Assembly (NCBI GenBank): GCA_009887095.1
Contig: QXYC01000015.1
Location: 1 to 64,000, forward strand
DNA: 64,000 nt
Direction of reading: 5' to 3'
From: Candidatus Poseidoniales archaeon
GTDB lineage: Archaea > Thermoplasmatota > Poseidoniia > Poseidoniales > Poseidoniaceae
The notes below the pieces were generated by a model that saw only the letters and a list, made by a program, of their open reading frames with translations, had not been told where the DNA came from and did no database searches. Position numbers and translations under genes: made by a program. Of this stretch, positions 24,624-33,153 are shown in pieces (within the stretch, counting starts at the first letter, position 1; each line of letters begins with the position of its first letter).

Positions 24624-25082
24624 TCACTCGACCATGAGTCGGAGTTCGTCTCGCTTGTATCGCCAGTCAGATGGCAAGCGACCTTCACCGATGTAGTAGT
24701 TCGACAATCGGCGAATCTTTGATTCGGTGATCTCGAGGGAGCGCTTGTTGTGCAGGTCCTTGTGGTTGCCGCTTCCTAAGTGGTTGATGATGGCGACGGC
24801 TTGGCGCATGAGGTTCATCATGTCCTCTGGGTAAGTTCCACCGATGTCGTTCTCAGCGAGAACAGCGCCGATGCGCTTTCCGAGAACAAGTCGAACGTTA
24901 GGAACAGCGTGTTGGTCACGAAGAATGGTGCCGATTTCCGCTGTGGAGTGACCGGCCTTTCCGAGGTCAAGAATGAGTTCTGTAACGGCTTTTGCATCGG
25001 TGTTTGACCACTCTGGTGCTTCGCTTACAAACGGTCTGTTTGAGCCGCTCTTTCCTTTGCGTGACTTGTACATACGTGCCAT
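24624..25082 (-). CDS. rps15: small ribosomal subunit protein uS15, archaeal type
   Basis: Binds helix junctions of 16S rRNA in the central domain. The 152-residue protein is the long archaeal/eukaryotic form, with the N-terminal extension MARMYKSRKGKSGSNRP before the four-helix core. Recognisable segments are VTELILDLGKAGHSTAEIGTILRDQHAVPNVR, LGKRIGAVLAENDIGGTYPEDMMNLMRQAV, the HLGSGNHKDLHNKRSLEITESKIRRLSNYY rRNA-binding turn, and DWRYKRDELRLMVE at the end. ATG start. Upstream gene arcS ends 113 bp before; downstream is the DHH-like gene. Confidence 0.97.
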   Translation of the reverse strand: MARMYKSRKGKSGSNRPFVSEAPEWSNTDAKAVTELILDLGKAGHSTAEIGTILRDQHAVPNVRLVLGKRIGAVLAENDIGGTYPEDMMNLMRQAVAIINHLGSGNHKDLHNKRSLEITESKIRRLSNYYIGEGRLPSDWRYKRDELRLMVE

Positions 25083-25195
25083 AAGGACATCTCCAAGGAA
25101 AACGGCGACTTGTCACCCCTTCTTAATCGCTCCGCTTGTTCTCAACGCAACACGAAGGTGAGAAACGATTTACTGCTCAGCCGTAGGCCAAGAAT

Positions 25196-27043
25196 TCATA
25201 GACGCTGATGCGACTTTGCGAGGCGCCCCGGAGTGGTTGGCCATTCCCAACCGGGCGCATGTGCTCGAGCAAGTCCGAGGACCTTTCCCGCTTGATACAC
25301 AAGCAGGTCAGCCCCGTTTCGAATGCTCGGATCAAACGAGTCAACAATTGCACCAAAAATATCTCCTTTCCATGTCACACCTTCCTTGAGGTGAACCTCG
25401 GGGAGTGCCTTCGTGTCCGCCAAAGTGGTCACGACCGCCTTGGAGAGAGAAAACCCACCACGGTCGATGGACCAAAGCGCCACCTGCTTCCCGTTTGACT
25501 CCAAGCGATATCGAGGAGGTTTTCCACGAACCTTGAGATCTGCGACCCACTCATCACTGCTCATGTTTTTTCTTGCAACACTTGCGAATGTATCGAGGAG
25601 CATCCGTTCATTCTTCCGGCCACGTGCGCTGAACTCATCGACTGCTGCACGCACAGCTTCGGTAAGACGCTCGAGCGCCTCATGGCTACCTGCACCCTGG
25701 CCTTGGCGAGTGTCCACAATCGCAACCGATGGGTGTTTGAGCGCCATTCCGGAGTGATTGATGACACGCTTGTACTGATGTCGATCGACCAAGCGGGCGA
25801 ACATGCGTTCGATTCTAGCCTTTTCATCACCGGTCCAATCGCCGGTAACAGGCACGTCATAGTGGGCGGCAGGCCACACTTCTTCCAAATCACGGGGTAC
25901 TAAGCCAAGCGGTGATGTCACCATGACTTCGTGGCAAGCGCTTGTTCCGATAGCTCGGATGAATCGTCCATGAGATTTCGACAGTCGATACGGTTTTCGT
26001 GCTGAGCAGGGAAGAAGAACGAGGATGGTGTCCAATCCATCCGGGGCTTGGTAAGACTCGCTCATGAATGCCTCCCAATCTGCAATGAGTGGATCGGTCT
26101 GAATTGATGCACTGTGGCAGGGGAAGGAGTGTGTTCGCGCGACATGCGAGGTCAACAATCCGGGAACGGTTGCACAGTGCGCATCATGGCGTCGCAAATG
26201 CTCGACAGAACGGGCGCTGTTCAACGATTGGCGGTCCACAAGGGCCCGCATTTGGTCGCTTGCCATGGCTGCGCGGACTTCGGCGATTGATGACTCCCAC
26301 TGCTGGACTTGCTTGTCCATGGAAGCATCCTCACCCATCGTAGGCACACAATGGCGAGGACCTTGAGCAGTCAACAGCACGCCAGCCGCTGCTGCTTGTC
26401 GGCTTCGAGAAAGATCGAACAAGTCAACACCAAACCAAGTCAAGAGGGCCACGTTGTCCGGCCCACCAAGTCCGGGAGTCCACAAAAGAGCACCGGGAAA
26501 ACGACGTTTAAGCACGGTGATGGCTTCAACAAGCCGCCCCGGTTGAGCAGCCAGTTGCAGGGCGTCAACAAGCACAACAACATCCGGAAGCAACTCAGGT
26601 TCCATTAACGAATCATCATGGTTGAGTCGTTGCCATGAAACGGGGAGCAATTGGGCAGTGCCGGCAGCCTCCCCAGCATCTGCTTCTTCAAGCGAGGGGG
26701 GGAGGACGTGCCCAACGGACACCTCATAGGAAGGGCCGATGCTTTCGAAATCCGGTGGACAAAGTGGTAACCTGCCGTTCAACGTGAGCATCGATGGGAT
26801 CGCAGTGGAACTCGTTGATGAAAACGGGGCCAATTTGGCATCCACTTCCGGATCGCCTTCTAACAAAATGAGGGCAGGAGTGTAAGCCTGCGGGTTCTTT
26901 CGGTCTCCAAGGCCCCACATGCGTGCAAAGCGGTGTCGAGCGAGTATGCTTCGGCCCAAACCTTCGCCCATGGTTTGGCCTGCGGCCTTTGCTTCTTGAA
27001 AGATTGGAAGCAAATCGTGCCTTAAGTTGAAAGCAAGTTCCAT
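25196..27043 (-). CDS. arcS: archaeosine synthase ArcS (TgtA2)
   Basis: Amidates or lysinylates preQ0 at position 15 in archaeal tRNA on the way to archaeosine (G+). It is recognised by the core motif PCSARKPYRLSKSHGRF (about residues 343-360), the hallmark PCxxxKPYxxSxxH of ArcS, and by a C-terminal PUA domain (about 535-615: IDRGGFSLSKAV, DIFGAIVDSFDPSIRNGADLLVYQAGKVLGLARA). The N-terminal half is a TGT-like domain. At 615 residues it has the expected size. The first ATG is 27043, only 12 bp from the divergent ATG of the next gene; ATG 26971 is possible if the N-terminal extension is not made. The PUA domain reads tRNA. Context with rps15 fits translation. Confidence 0.9.
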   Translation of the reverse strand: MELAFNLRHDLLPIFQEAKAAGQTMGEGLGRSILARHRFARMWGLGDRKNPQAYTPALILLEGDPEVDAKLAPFSSTSSTAIPSMLTLNGRLPLCPPDFESIGPSYEVSVGHVLPPSLEEADAGEAAGTAQLLPVSWQRLNHDDSLMEPELLPDVVVLVDALQLAAQPGRLVEAITVLKRRFPGALLWTPGLGGPDNVALLTWFGVDLFDLSRSRQAAAAGVLLTAQGPRHCVPTMGEDASMDKQVQQWESSIAEVRAAMASDQMRALVDRQSLNSARSVEHLRRHDAHCATVPGLLTSHVARTHSFPCHSASIQTDPLIADWEAFMSESYQAPDGLDTILVLLPCSARKPYRLSKSHGRFIRAIGTSACHEVMVTSPLGLVPRDLEEVWPAAHYDVPVTGDWTGDEKARIERMFARLVDRHQYKRVINHSGMALKHPSVAIVDTRQGQGAGSHEALERLTEAVRAAVDEFSARGRKNERMLLDTFASVARKNMSSDEWVADLKVRGKPPRYRLESNGKQVALWSIDRGGFSLSKAVVTTLADTKALPEVHLKEGVTWKGDIFGAIVDSFDPSIRNGADLLVYQAGKVLGLARAHAPGWEWPTTPGRLAKSHQRL

Positions 27044-27055
27044 GCACCCAAGACC

Positions 27056-29284
27056 ATGCAGGGGTTGAAATCATCGCTTTGCGCAATAGGTTTGATCCTT
27101 ATTGTGTTCACGATGAACATGGCACTACCGAATGTGGGTGCCGAGGTGGGAGGTACCCTCAATGGCACAGAAAACGTCCGTGATGGACGCATCATCAGTG
27201 TGTTGACAACCCCTGACCAAACTTACGAGCGCACTTGGACACTCAACGCTGGAGAATGGACGAGTGTAACGAGTGAATGCGACCAATGCACGGTGACCCT
27301 CAATGTCGATGGAGTGAACCTCGACGCATCGACGCCAGTCGCCGTACAAGCATCGCAGAATGGATCTGCAACGCTAACCATTACTTCACCCGTGTCAGAA
27401 CTGGTCAGTTACTCACTCATCGAAACAATCGATGAAGCCCATCCCACCCTTCGACCAAGCCCGGGTGAATCCATCGCCAGTCAACCAGCATGGCGATGCG
27501 AACACACCTCCGATTGCTCTATGCTGGACATTGGACTGGAAGCCATTCCTTCGACAGAATTTACTGAGGAAGAATTCCTACTTGGTGTGCTCGAGAACGG
27601 TCAAGCAGAGTACATTGCCGTCCCAGTGAGCGCAGGTGAAACCCTTGAGCTGCAAATTCTCCATGCTACTGCAGACATAGAAGTCGATGTGTTCATGCAA
27701 ACAGACACTGAAGTGCACCTGAATCGAAGTCTTGCCCAACCGATGGCCCTCGAAACAAACTCCCGTCCTGATGAAGCCTATTGGCATGCAGAAGAACAAG
27801 GACGATTCATCCTCAAGGTGAGCAGCCAATCACCAACCATTGCCTTTGCAATCAAGCAAGTGGTGCACGCCTCAACCGCTGCGTCCCATATGGTCAACCT
27901 TAGCCAGCAAACGATGATCAGCGGCTACCATGAAGCAACTGTCATCATCGAAACCACGGACACTGCGACTCTAAATGTCCAAGCACTGCATCGAAATGTA
28001 ACGGTACAAATCCAGCAATTGGTAGATGGAACATGGCTCACAGCCACACAAGTCGTGTTCGATGCGAATCATTTGGAAAGAATCTACCCTTATCCGAATG
28101 CCTCAGCCTTCCAAATCGAGATGCACGGTGAGCGATTTGCAATCGAAGTTGGAAGCACTGACTTTAGCGACACGGGAACGATGGTTGAAGCACCCTCGCA
28201 ATTACCAGCAAGCTCCGTGACAAGCAATGCATCATGGCCGTCGCTTGGAATGGATACAGATCCCGTGGAAGGTGAACTCACCCTCGCAATCCATGACACT
28301 GCTGATGTTTACAGAATCGAAATAAATGGGTACGAAGACTCGGTTTATTTAATCCAAGTGAAACTGATGAGCAGCCACTTGGAACACCTTCAACTGGATA
28401 TGTGGGAAATTGACCAAGCGCTCTGGGAAGCTGTGGACACTCGGAACGCTCAAATCATCAATGGAAAGATTGTAACGGCCCTGGAATTGACACCTGGGAC
28501 CCATTTCGTCCGTGTCTCGCATGTAGATGTGGTCAATGCAACCAACCATACATGGGGTTCTCAAGTGACCCCAGTGAAATACATGATTTCCACCGCTTCT
28601 GAAATGATTGAAGAAGGCTATCCACCGTACTTCCCACCGGATGATGAGACCGTGAAATGGGGTGAAGTCGCTCGTTGGTTTATGGGACTCCTCTTCTTGG
28701 CACCGTGCGCTTACTTTGCTGTGATTTTTTCCTCGAACCGAAAGCGAGCGACGGAAATGTCCCTCAAGACTGAACAGCTGGCTTGGTTCAAGCTACAGAT
28801 GGATTCGGGCGAGGCTCAACCGAACACATTACGAAAGTCACTCGACAAATCATTGCAAGCCATTGCGCAATTGGATTGGTCGACAGCATGCACGACGTGG
28901 GGACCGCCGGACGGTCAACATCGTACTGAGGGCATCGCCATGGCAGCATGGGTCCTCGACCAACGTCTGGCCAAGAAAGAAAACGGTCTCCCAATCATGG
29001 TTGGTGTCCATGTGCTGAAGGGAAATTGGGAACTCGCCGCACTCCGATTGGACGCACCCGAAGGCCAACCTTGGGAAGTCGTCAATGTCGAGCCACGGTT
29101 TTTGCATCGAGGTGAAGAAATCTTCCTCGACACAATGCGAGAAGGCAACATCACCTTCCTCACACTCGAAATCAGTGGTCCAGCAGATGCTGTTGATGTG
29201 GAATTGAACGGTCGTTCTGATGGGCAACCAATGGCAGCACGCATGCCTCAAGCGTTGCTATTAAACGCACAAAACGAAGAGTGA
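27056..29284 (+). CDS. exported, membrane-anchored protein with cytoplasmic C-terminal domain
   Basis: A 742-residue protein with signal peptide (MQGLKSSLCAIGLILIVFTMNMALPNVGAE) and an extracellular beta-rich part of about 500 residues. Within it, the stretch around residues 410-500 (YRIEINGYEDSVYLIQVK and PGTHFVRVSHVDV) resembles PPC-type jelly-roll modules. One membrane segment (WFMGLLFLAPCAYFAVIF) is followed by a cytoplasmic domain of about 160 residues with several Trp residues and alternating helices and strands. That domain has no recognised family. Many Asn sequons are present outside. Its ATG is 12 bp from the arcS start, back to back. It converges with dnaJ, the stop codons abutting at 29284/29285. 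Confidence 0.78.
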   Translation: MQGLKSSLCAIGLILIVFTMNMALPNVGAEVGGTLNGTENVRDGRIISVLTTPDQTYERTWTLNAGEWTSVTSECDQCTVTLNVDGVNLDASTPVAVQASQNGSATLTITSPVSELVSYSLIETIDEAHPTLRPSPGESIASQPAWRCEHTSDCSMLDIGLEAIPSTEFTEEEFLLGVLENGQAEYIAVPVSAGETLELQILHATADIEVDVFMQTDTEVHLNRSLAQPMALETNSRPDEAYWHAEEQGRFILKVSSQSPTIAFAIKQVVHASTAASHMVNLSQQTMISGYHEATVIIETTDTATLNVQALHRNVTVQIQQLVDGTWLTATQVVFDANHLERIYPYPNASAFQIEMHGERFAIEVGSTDFSDTGTMVEAPSQLPASSVTSNASWPSLGMDTDPVEGELTLAIHDTADVYRIEINGYEDSVYLIQVKLMSSHLEHLQLDMWEIDQALWEAVDTRNAQIINGKIVTALELTPGTHFVRVSHVDVVNATNHTWGSQVTPVKYMISTASEMIEEGYPPYFPPDDETVKWGEVARWFMGLLFLAPCAYFAVIFSSNRKRATEMSLKTEQLAWFKLQMDSGEAQPNTLRKSLDKSLQAIAQLDWSTACTTWGPPDGQHRTEGIAMAAWVLDQRLAKKENGLPIMVGVHVLKGNWELAALRLDAPEGQPWEVVNVEPRFLHRGEEIFLDTMREGNITFLTLEISGPADAVDVELNGRSDGQPMAARMPQALLLNAQNEE

Positions 29285-30406
29285 TTACGAGCGTCGATCT
29301 CTGGCGTCTTGTTTAATCCGCTCGATCATGTCACTTGGCGCAAGCGCCTCTCTGACTTCCTGAAGTGCCTTCTTGGTTTTTTTGTTGACTTTCTTTGGCA
29401 TGTGAAGTTTGACCAAGACAATGATGTCACCACGCCCCCCTGAGCGTCGACCGGGCAATCCTCGTTTGCGGATTTCCAGTGTCTCCCCGGAGTTTGTTCC
29501 AGCTGGAATTTTGATGGTCAAATCTTTCCCGTCGAGATGCTCAAGGGTGATTGAGGTGCCGAGGACCAGATCCGCATAGCCAAGGGGAAGCGACATGATC
29601 AAGTCTGGACCGGAGCGTTCGAACCAGGGATGCTCCTCGACTTCAATCTCGATGAACAAATCACCCTGCTGACCTTTTCCTTGAGGCGCAGGAGCGCCAC
29701 GCCCACGCATGCGCAAACGGGTTCCTTCTTCCGCACCTGCAGGAATGGAAAATCGCAAGGTCGTCGCCTTCGTTGTTTGGCCCGTGCCGGCGCACAGCGA
29801 ACATGAATTGGTAGAGGTTTGTCCCACTCCGTTACATGTAGGGCACTCTCGGACAACATCCTGCACGAATGGTCCAACTTGTTGGCGCATTCTGACCCTG
29901 CCTTGGCCGTTGCAATCACCACAGGTACTCGTTTCGCCGCCTTCTGCCCCCGTGCCGCCGCATGGCTCGCATTGGGTCGGCAAATCCAATTCAATTTCTT
30001 CCGTGCTGCCGTTGTATATGTCGAGGAGACTGACGGTGTGGATGATTCGTATGTCGTTGCCTCGCCGACGGTTTGAACGTCCTCCACCACCCCCAAACAT
30101 GCTCGAAAAGAAATCTCCACCGAGGATGTCTTCGAGGTTGATATTGAAACCACCACCACCAAATCCACCAAAGGGTGAACCCGATGGACCGTTGTGCCCA
30201 AAGCGATCGTATTGGGCTCGCTTCTCGGCATCGGAAAGGACAGCGTATGCTTCTTGAATTTCCTTGAATTTATCTTCAGCATTTTCTTCGGTGCTGCGAT
30301 CTGGATGGTACTTTCGTGCGAGGCTGCGGAAGGCATTCTTGAGGTCGCTTTCGCTTGCAGACTTCTCAACGCCGAGAACTTCGTAATAGTCACGCTTGTC
30401 AGACAT
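29285..30406 (-). CDS. dnaJ: chaperone DnaJ (Hsp40)
   Basis: Co-chaperone that delivers unfolded proteins to DnaK and stimulates its ATPase. This is a full-length type I DnaJ (373 residues): J-domain with HPD in KYHPDRSTEENAE, a Gly/Phe-rich linker (FGGFGGGGFNI), four zinc repeats (CEPCGGTG, CGDCNGQG, CPTCNGVG, CSLCAGTG) and the C-terminal peptide-binding domain (IPAGAEEGTRLRMRGRGAP). It is bacterial in type, as expected where archaea obtained the DnaK system by transfer. The start region reads GTG-ATG-GTG-ATG in frame; ATG 30406 gives MSDKRDYYEVLGV, the usual N terminus. dnaK and grpE are not in this window. Confidence 0.97.
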   Translation of the reverse strand: MSDKRDYYEVLGVEKSASESDLKNAFRSLARKYHPDRSTEENAEDKFKEIQEAYAVLSDAEKRAQYDRFGHNGPSGSPFGGFGGGGFNINLEDILGGDFFSSMFGGGGGRSNRRRGNDIRIIHTVSLLDIYNGSTEEIELDLPTQCEPCGGTGAEGGETSTCGDCNGQGRVRMRQQVGPFVQDVVRECPTCNGVGQTSTNSCSLCAGTGQTTKATTLRFSIPAGAEEGTRLRMRGRGAPAPQGKGQQGDLFIEIEVEEHPWFERSGPDLIMSLPLGYADLVLGTSITLEHLDGKDLTIKIPAGTNSGETLEIRKRGLPGRRSGGRGDIIVLVKLHMPKKVNKKTKKALQEVREALAPSDMIERIKQDARDRRS

Positions 30407-30469
30407 CACCATCACCCAATGCGCAAGCCTAACGGAGGACCTCTTTCAACTTCTCGTCAAAGAAGGGCT

Positions 30470-31447
30470 TCAAAGATCGAGCCCACAGTGAGGGCAGAAA
30501 CGCTCACCTGCAGGTACTGCATTCTGACAGCCCTTGCAAGTTGGTACTTGCGCTACAGCTTGTTGAACAATGGGCGCGGCAGTCCGGATCGGGGTTGAAA
30601 GCATGGCCATGTCTTCGATGCTTGCAGCTGCCGAGGTAGGCGTTGGTTGGTCCCATGCGTAAACTTTTGCCGCTTCCGGCGTCATACCAGTTGACGACAC
30701 GACTTCACCTGTTGCATTCACTGTGGCATCAATGCCACCTCCGTCGCTCATCGAGGTCACCTGCAGGCTTACATCATCCCTTGATTGGGCTTGATTACGA
30801 ATGGGCGCCACAGGGCGTTGGGCTGTGACGGGAGCGGCTTGGGAGGCAGCCTCTAGGCGTGCTTGTTTTCTTAGCCGGCGTTGCTCACCAGCATCGCCTC
30901 GTCCAAAGAGTCCGCCGAGTGAATCCAACAGCGAGTCCATTGGAGAGTTCTTACGAACAGCACCAATCGTTGAATCAACGGCTTGCTCATCAAATGACCC
31001 ATCACCACTCATACGACGGTTGGCTTTCTGAATATGAGAGGCGTCCATGAGCATGGTGACATCGACACGGTCGTCCTCTCCAAGGTTCATTTCTGGAGCC
31101 TCGGAATCAATCGTGCCGACTTGACCCTTGAGTTTGAGTTGTGCTTCAGCAGAGAGTTCTGATCCAAGTATGGCATTGCTTTGCCAAACACCTTGTTCTT
31201 CAGCTTGGTAGACTTTCTTCATGTCCTTCATGACCTTCGAACGATGGTATTCGTGATCTTTTACTTGTGTTGAGCGACGCCACAAAATGACACCAACGCC
31301 CAATGCGCCGGCATAGAAGAAGTACATTAGAAAGGGCTCGACTTTGAACATCTCGCGCAACGGTGTCACGGTGACATGAATCATGGCCATGACAAGAAGC
31401 GGTAATACCGCAATTCCCTTGGAGGTTGCACTGCGTTCACCTGCCAT
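30470..31447 (-). CDS. membrane protein with C-terminal zinc ribbon
   Basis: A 325-residue protein from ATG 31447. Two membrane helices at the N terminus (IAVLPLLVMAMIHVTVTP and FLMYFFYAGALGVGVILW) are followed by a basic coiled stretch (KVMKDMKKVYQAEEQ), a long low-complexity cytoplasmic region rich in Gln/Ala/Ser, and a terminal zinc ribbon CKGCQNAVPAGERFCPHCGLDL. No catalytic motif is seen and the family is not recognised. Its position between the glycosyltransferase and dnaJ (63-64 bp gaps) on the same strand suggests a common transcript. The internal zinc ribbon is shared in kind with the proteins at 243 and 21133. Confidence 0.7.
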   Translation of the reverse strand: MAGERSATSKGIAVLPLLVMAMIHVTVTPLREMFKVEPFLMYFFYAGALGVGVILWRRSTQVKDHEYHRSKVMKDMKKVYQAEEQGVWQSNAILGSELSAEAQLKLKGQVGTIDSEAPEMNLGEDDRVDVTMLMDASHIQKANRRMSGDGSFDEQAVDSTIGAVRKNSPMDSLLDSLGGLFGRGDAGEQRRLRKQARLEAASQAAPVTAQRPVAPIRNQAQSRDDVSLQVTSMSDGGGIDATVNATGEVVSSTGMTPEAAKVYAWDQPTPTSAAASIEDMAMLSTPIRTAAPIVQQAVAQVPTCKGCQNAVPAGERFCPHCGLDL

Positions 31448-31511
31448 TGTGCTCCCCGTCCCGTGCTCCGTACATCGCCTCAAGTATCTTGCCTACGCAT
31501 GCGTCGGTGCT

Positions 31512-32546
31512 TTAGCGGTCTGTTGCGGCCCTGCCACGTCGGAGAAAACCGTCGACCAAACCAATCGAAAAACTCGTATGGAGCATGAAAAGGCACAACG
31601 GGACACCAACAAGCAATGACGGTCTCTTGAACCGAAGGACCATCCGAACTGCTTCGGCGACCAAGACACAACCGTATGCCCCGACTGGAACAACCCACCA
31701 TGGCGATTCCAAAGCAAAGAGTGCGGTGGTGAGCAGGAGGCCGAACCAAGGCAGGTATTCACGAAGACTCATGCGCTTTGGATGGCGCAGCACTGTTTTG
31801 GTTCGCCAAAAACCATACCGGTGACCCATTTTCCACCAGCGCCCCAACCCTGTTCGTTTCGTCATATGGACCGTCGCCCGAGGTGTTCGCCATAAGGCAT
31901 AACCTTCGGCAGCAAGTCGCATGGATACATCGCTATCCTGGCTTGAAATGAACGATTCATCCCAGCCACCAACTGCGACCAGGGCATCCCTTGCATGAAG
32001 GACAAAGGCAGGTATTTTGCAGGGTGTGGCTTTGGCGAACGCGTCAAATTGGCCACCACCACTCCCCAGAGGCGAGGCAAGTGTTGCTTCGACCCAAGAC
32101 TCCACGACCCCTAACTGACCCTCTCTCGATGTCACACGGCAACCAAGTGCTGCCAGCGGTCGAGATTCAATCTCAGAAATCCGGTTCCATTCCTCCACCA
32201 GAGCAGTGATGTGGTCTGGTTTTACAGTGCTGTGGCCGATGAGTTCGAGCATGTGTGTCACAGAGTCTGGAATCATTTTTAGGGCTAAATTCCGCCCTTC
32301 GGCCACAAACCGGCCTGGATTTGAATGGAACTCAATCTTCGGCCCGTCTGTTCGGGTGGAGCGAAGGATTGCTGCTTCGACTTCCTTGGCAGTTTCATCT
32401 GTTGATCCACCGTCTAAAACCATGATTGAATGCTGTGAAGCGGGGTATGTTTGTTGAATCAGTGAATCCAGACAGGCTCCAATGTGAGCCCCTTCATTCA
32501 GCACAGGAATAACGGTGGCAATCATTGGATTGAACGCCGCCCCCAT
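31512..32546 (-). CDS. family 2 glycosyltransferase, membrane-associated
   Basis: A 344-residue GT2 enzyme (GT-A fold). MIATVIPVLNEGAHIGACLDSLIQQTYP is the nucleotide-sugar entry, followed by VLDGGSTDETAKEV. The acceptor-side pattern QDSDVSMRLAAEGYALW carries an acidic catalytic segment, and GHRYGFWRTK follows as in ExoA-like transferases. Three hydrophobic helices close the protein. In the middle, where ExoA-like enzymes have RxDGHs, this protein reads LELIGHST, so the first aspartate of the metal-binding pair is absent. A surface glycan or glycolipid acceptor is likely; the sugar is not readable. Starts at 32546 and 32525 are both possible; longer ATG-initiated forms would lack family support. 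Divergent from the COG1325 gene. Confidence 0.85.
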   Translation of the reverse strand: MGAAFNPMIATVIPVLNEGAHIGACLDSLIQQTYPASQHSIMVLDGGSTDETAKEVEAAILRSTRTDGPKIEFHSNPGRFVAEGRNLALKMIPDSVTHMLELIGHSTVKPDHITALVEEWNRISEIESRPLAALGCRVTSREGQLGVVESWVEATLASPLGSGGGQFDAFAKATPCKIPAFVLHARDALVAVGGWDESFISSQDSDVSMRLAAEGYALWRTPRATVHMTKRTGLGRWWKMGHRYGFWRTKTVLRHPKRMSLREYLPWFGLLLTTALFALESPWWVVPVGAYGCVLVAEAVRMVLRFKRPSLLVGVPLCLFMLHTSFSIGLVDGFLRRGRAATDR

Positions 32547-32637
32547 GATGCTGGGTTTCGCCCCGAGATATTCACCTCTTCGCTTCACACAACCGCGAAA
32601 GGCATGTTCATGTGCAACGAACCTTTCGCCATTCAAC

Positions 32638-33153
32638 ATGGACCAACCACTCGTCAAGCTTAACGGTGTCAACGAAGGCATAGCAGTCCATATTCAAACG
32701 GTGCTCGAGGGCGCCGATGAGCCAAACAAAGTGGCAGATGCTGTCCATGCCTTATTCCCTGAGTTCCCACTTCCTACCGAAGTGTTGGAGCCTCAATTCG
32801 GTGCTGCGAGCAACCATGTATGGGAAGCGGAGCATGTGTCCCTCGGCCATTTCCTTTCCATGCTTCACACACAACGAATCCTCGATACATCCTTGGATGC
32901 AATGGGCCGTCATCTCAACGGAGACACAACGGTTTTCCAAATAGCTCGGCAAGCAGCACTCTCGTCGAAAGTTGCGTTTCCCCTTCCGGGTGAAGCACCA
33001 CTTGGTGGAGTGATCCAAGTAACACTCACATCGCCCAATTTGATGGATTGGCTGCACGCAGCAACATGGCATAAAGGTCGAGACAGTGTACCTCGAACGC
33101 TCGATGATGAACGGTCAATGGCAGAAGACGGTGAAGCGAGCACCTGGGTTTAA
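32638..33153 (+). CDS. COG1325-type RNA-binding protein (predicted exosome-associated)
   Basis: A 171-residue protein that follows the archaeal COG1325 pattern: an entry strand (VHIQTVLEGADEPNKVADAVHALFPEFP), a central FGAASNHVWEAEHVSLGHFLSMLHTQRILDTSLDAMGRHL segment, then FQIARQAALSSKVAFP and a final IQVTLTSPNLMDWLHAATW. COG1325 members are predicted dsRBD-like RNA binders found near exosome genes; a direct function is not established. ATG 32638 is chosen, because the frame upstream (to 32515) overlaps the divergent gene's leader. It ends in a 4-bp stop overlap with the Pcp-Nudix gene. Confidence 0.65.
   Translation: MDQPLVKLNGVNEGIAVHIQTVLEGADEPNKVADAVHALFPEFPLPTEVLEPQFGAASNHVWEAEHVSLGHFLSMLHTQRILDTSLDAMGRHLNGDTTVFQIARQAALSSKVAFPLPGEAPLGGVIQVTLTSPNLMDWLHAATWHKGRDSVPRTLDDERSMAEDGEASTWV

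Noticed and set aside
29599-30393. 264-residue minus-strand ORF in the dnaJ region
   Set aside because: It is another frame of dnaJ; the frame with the J-domain and zinc repeats is clearly the gene.
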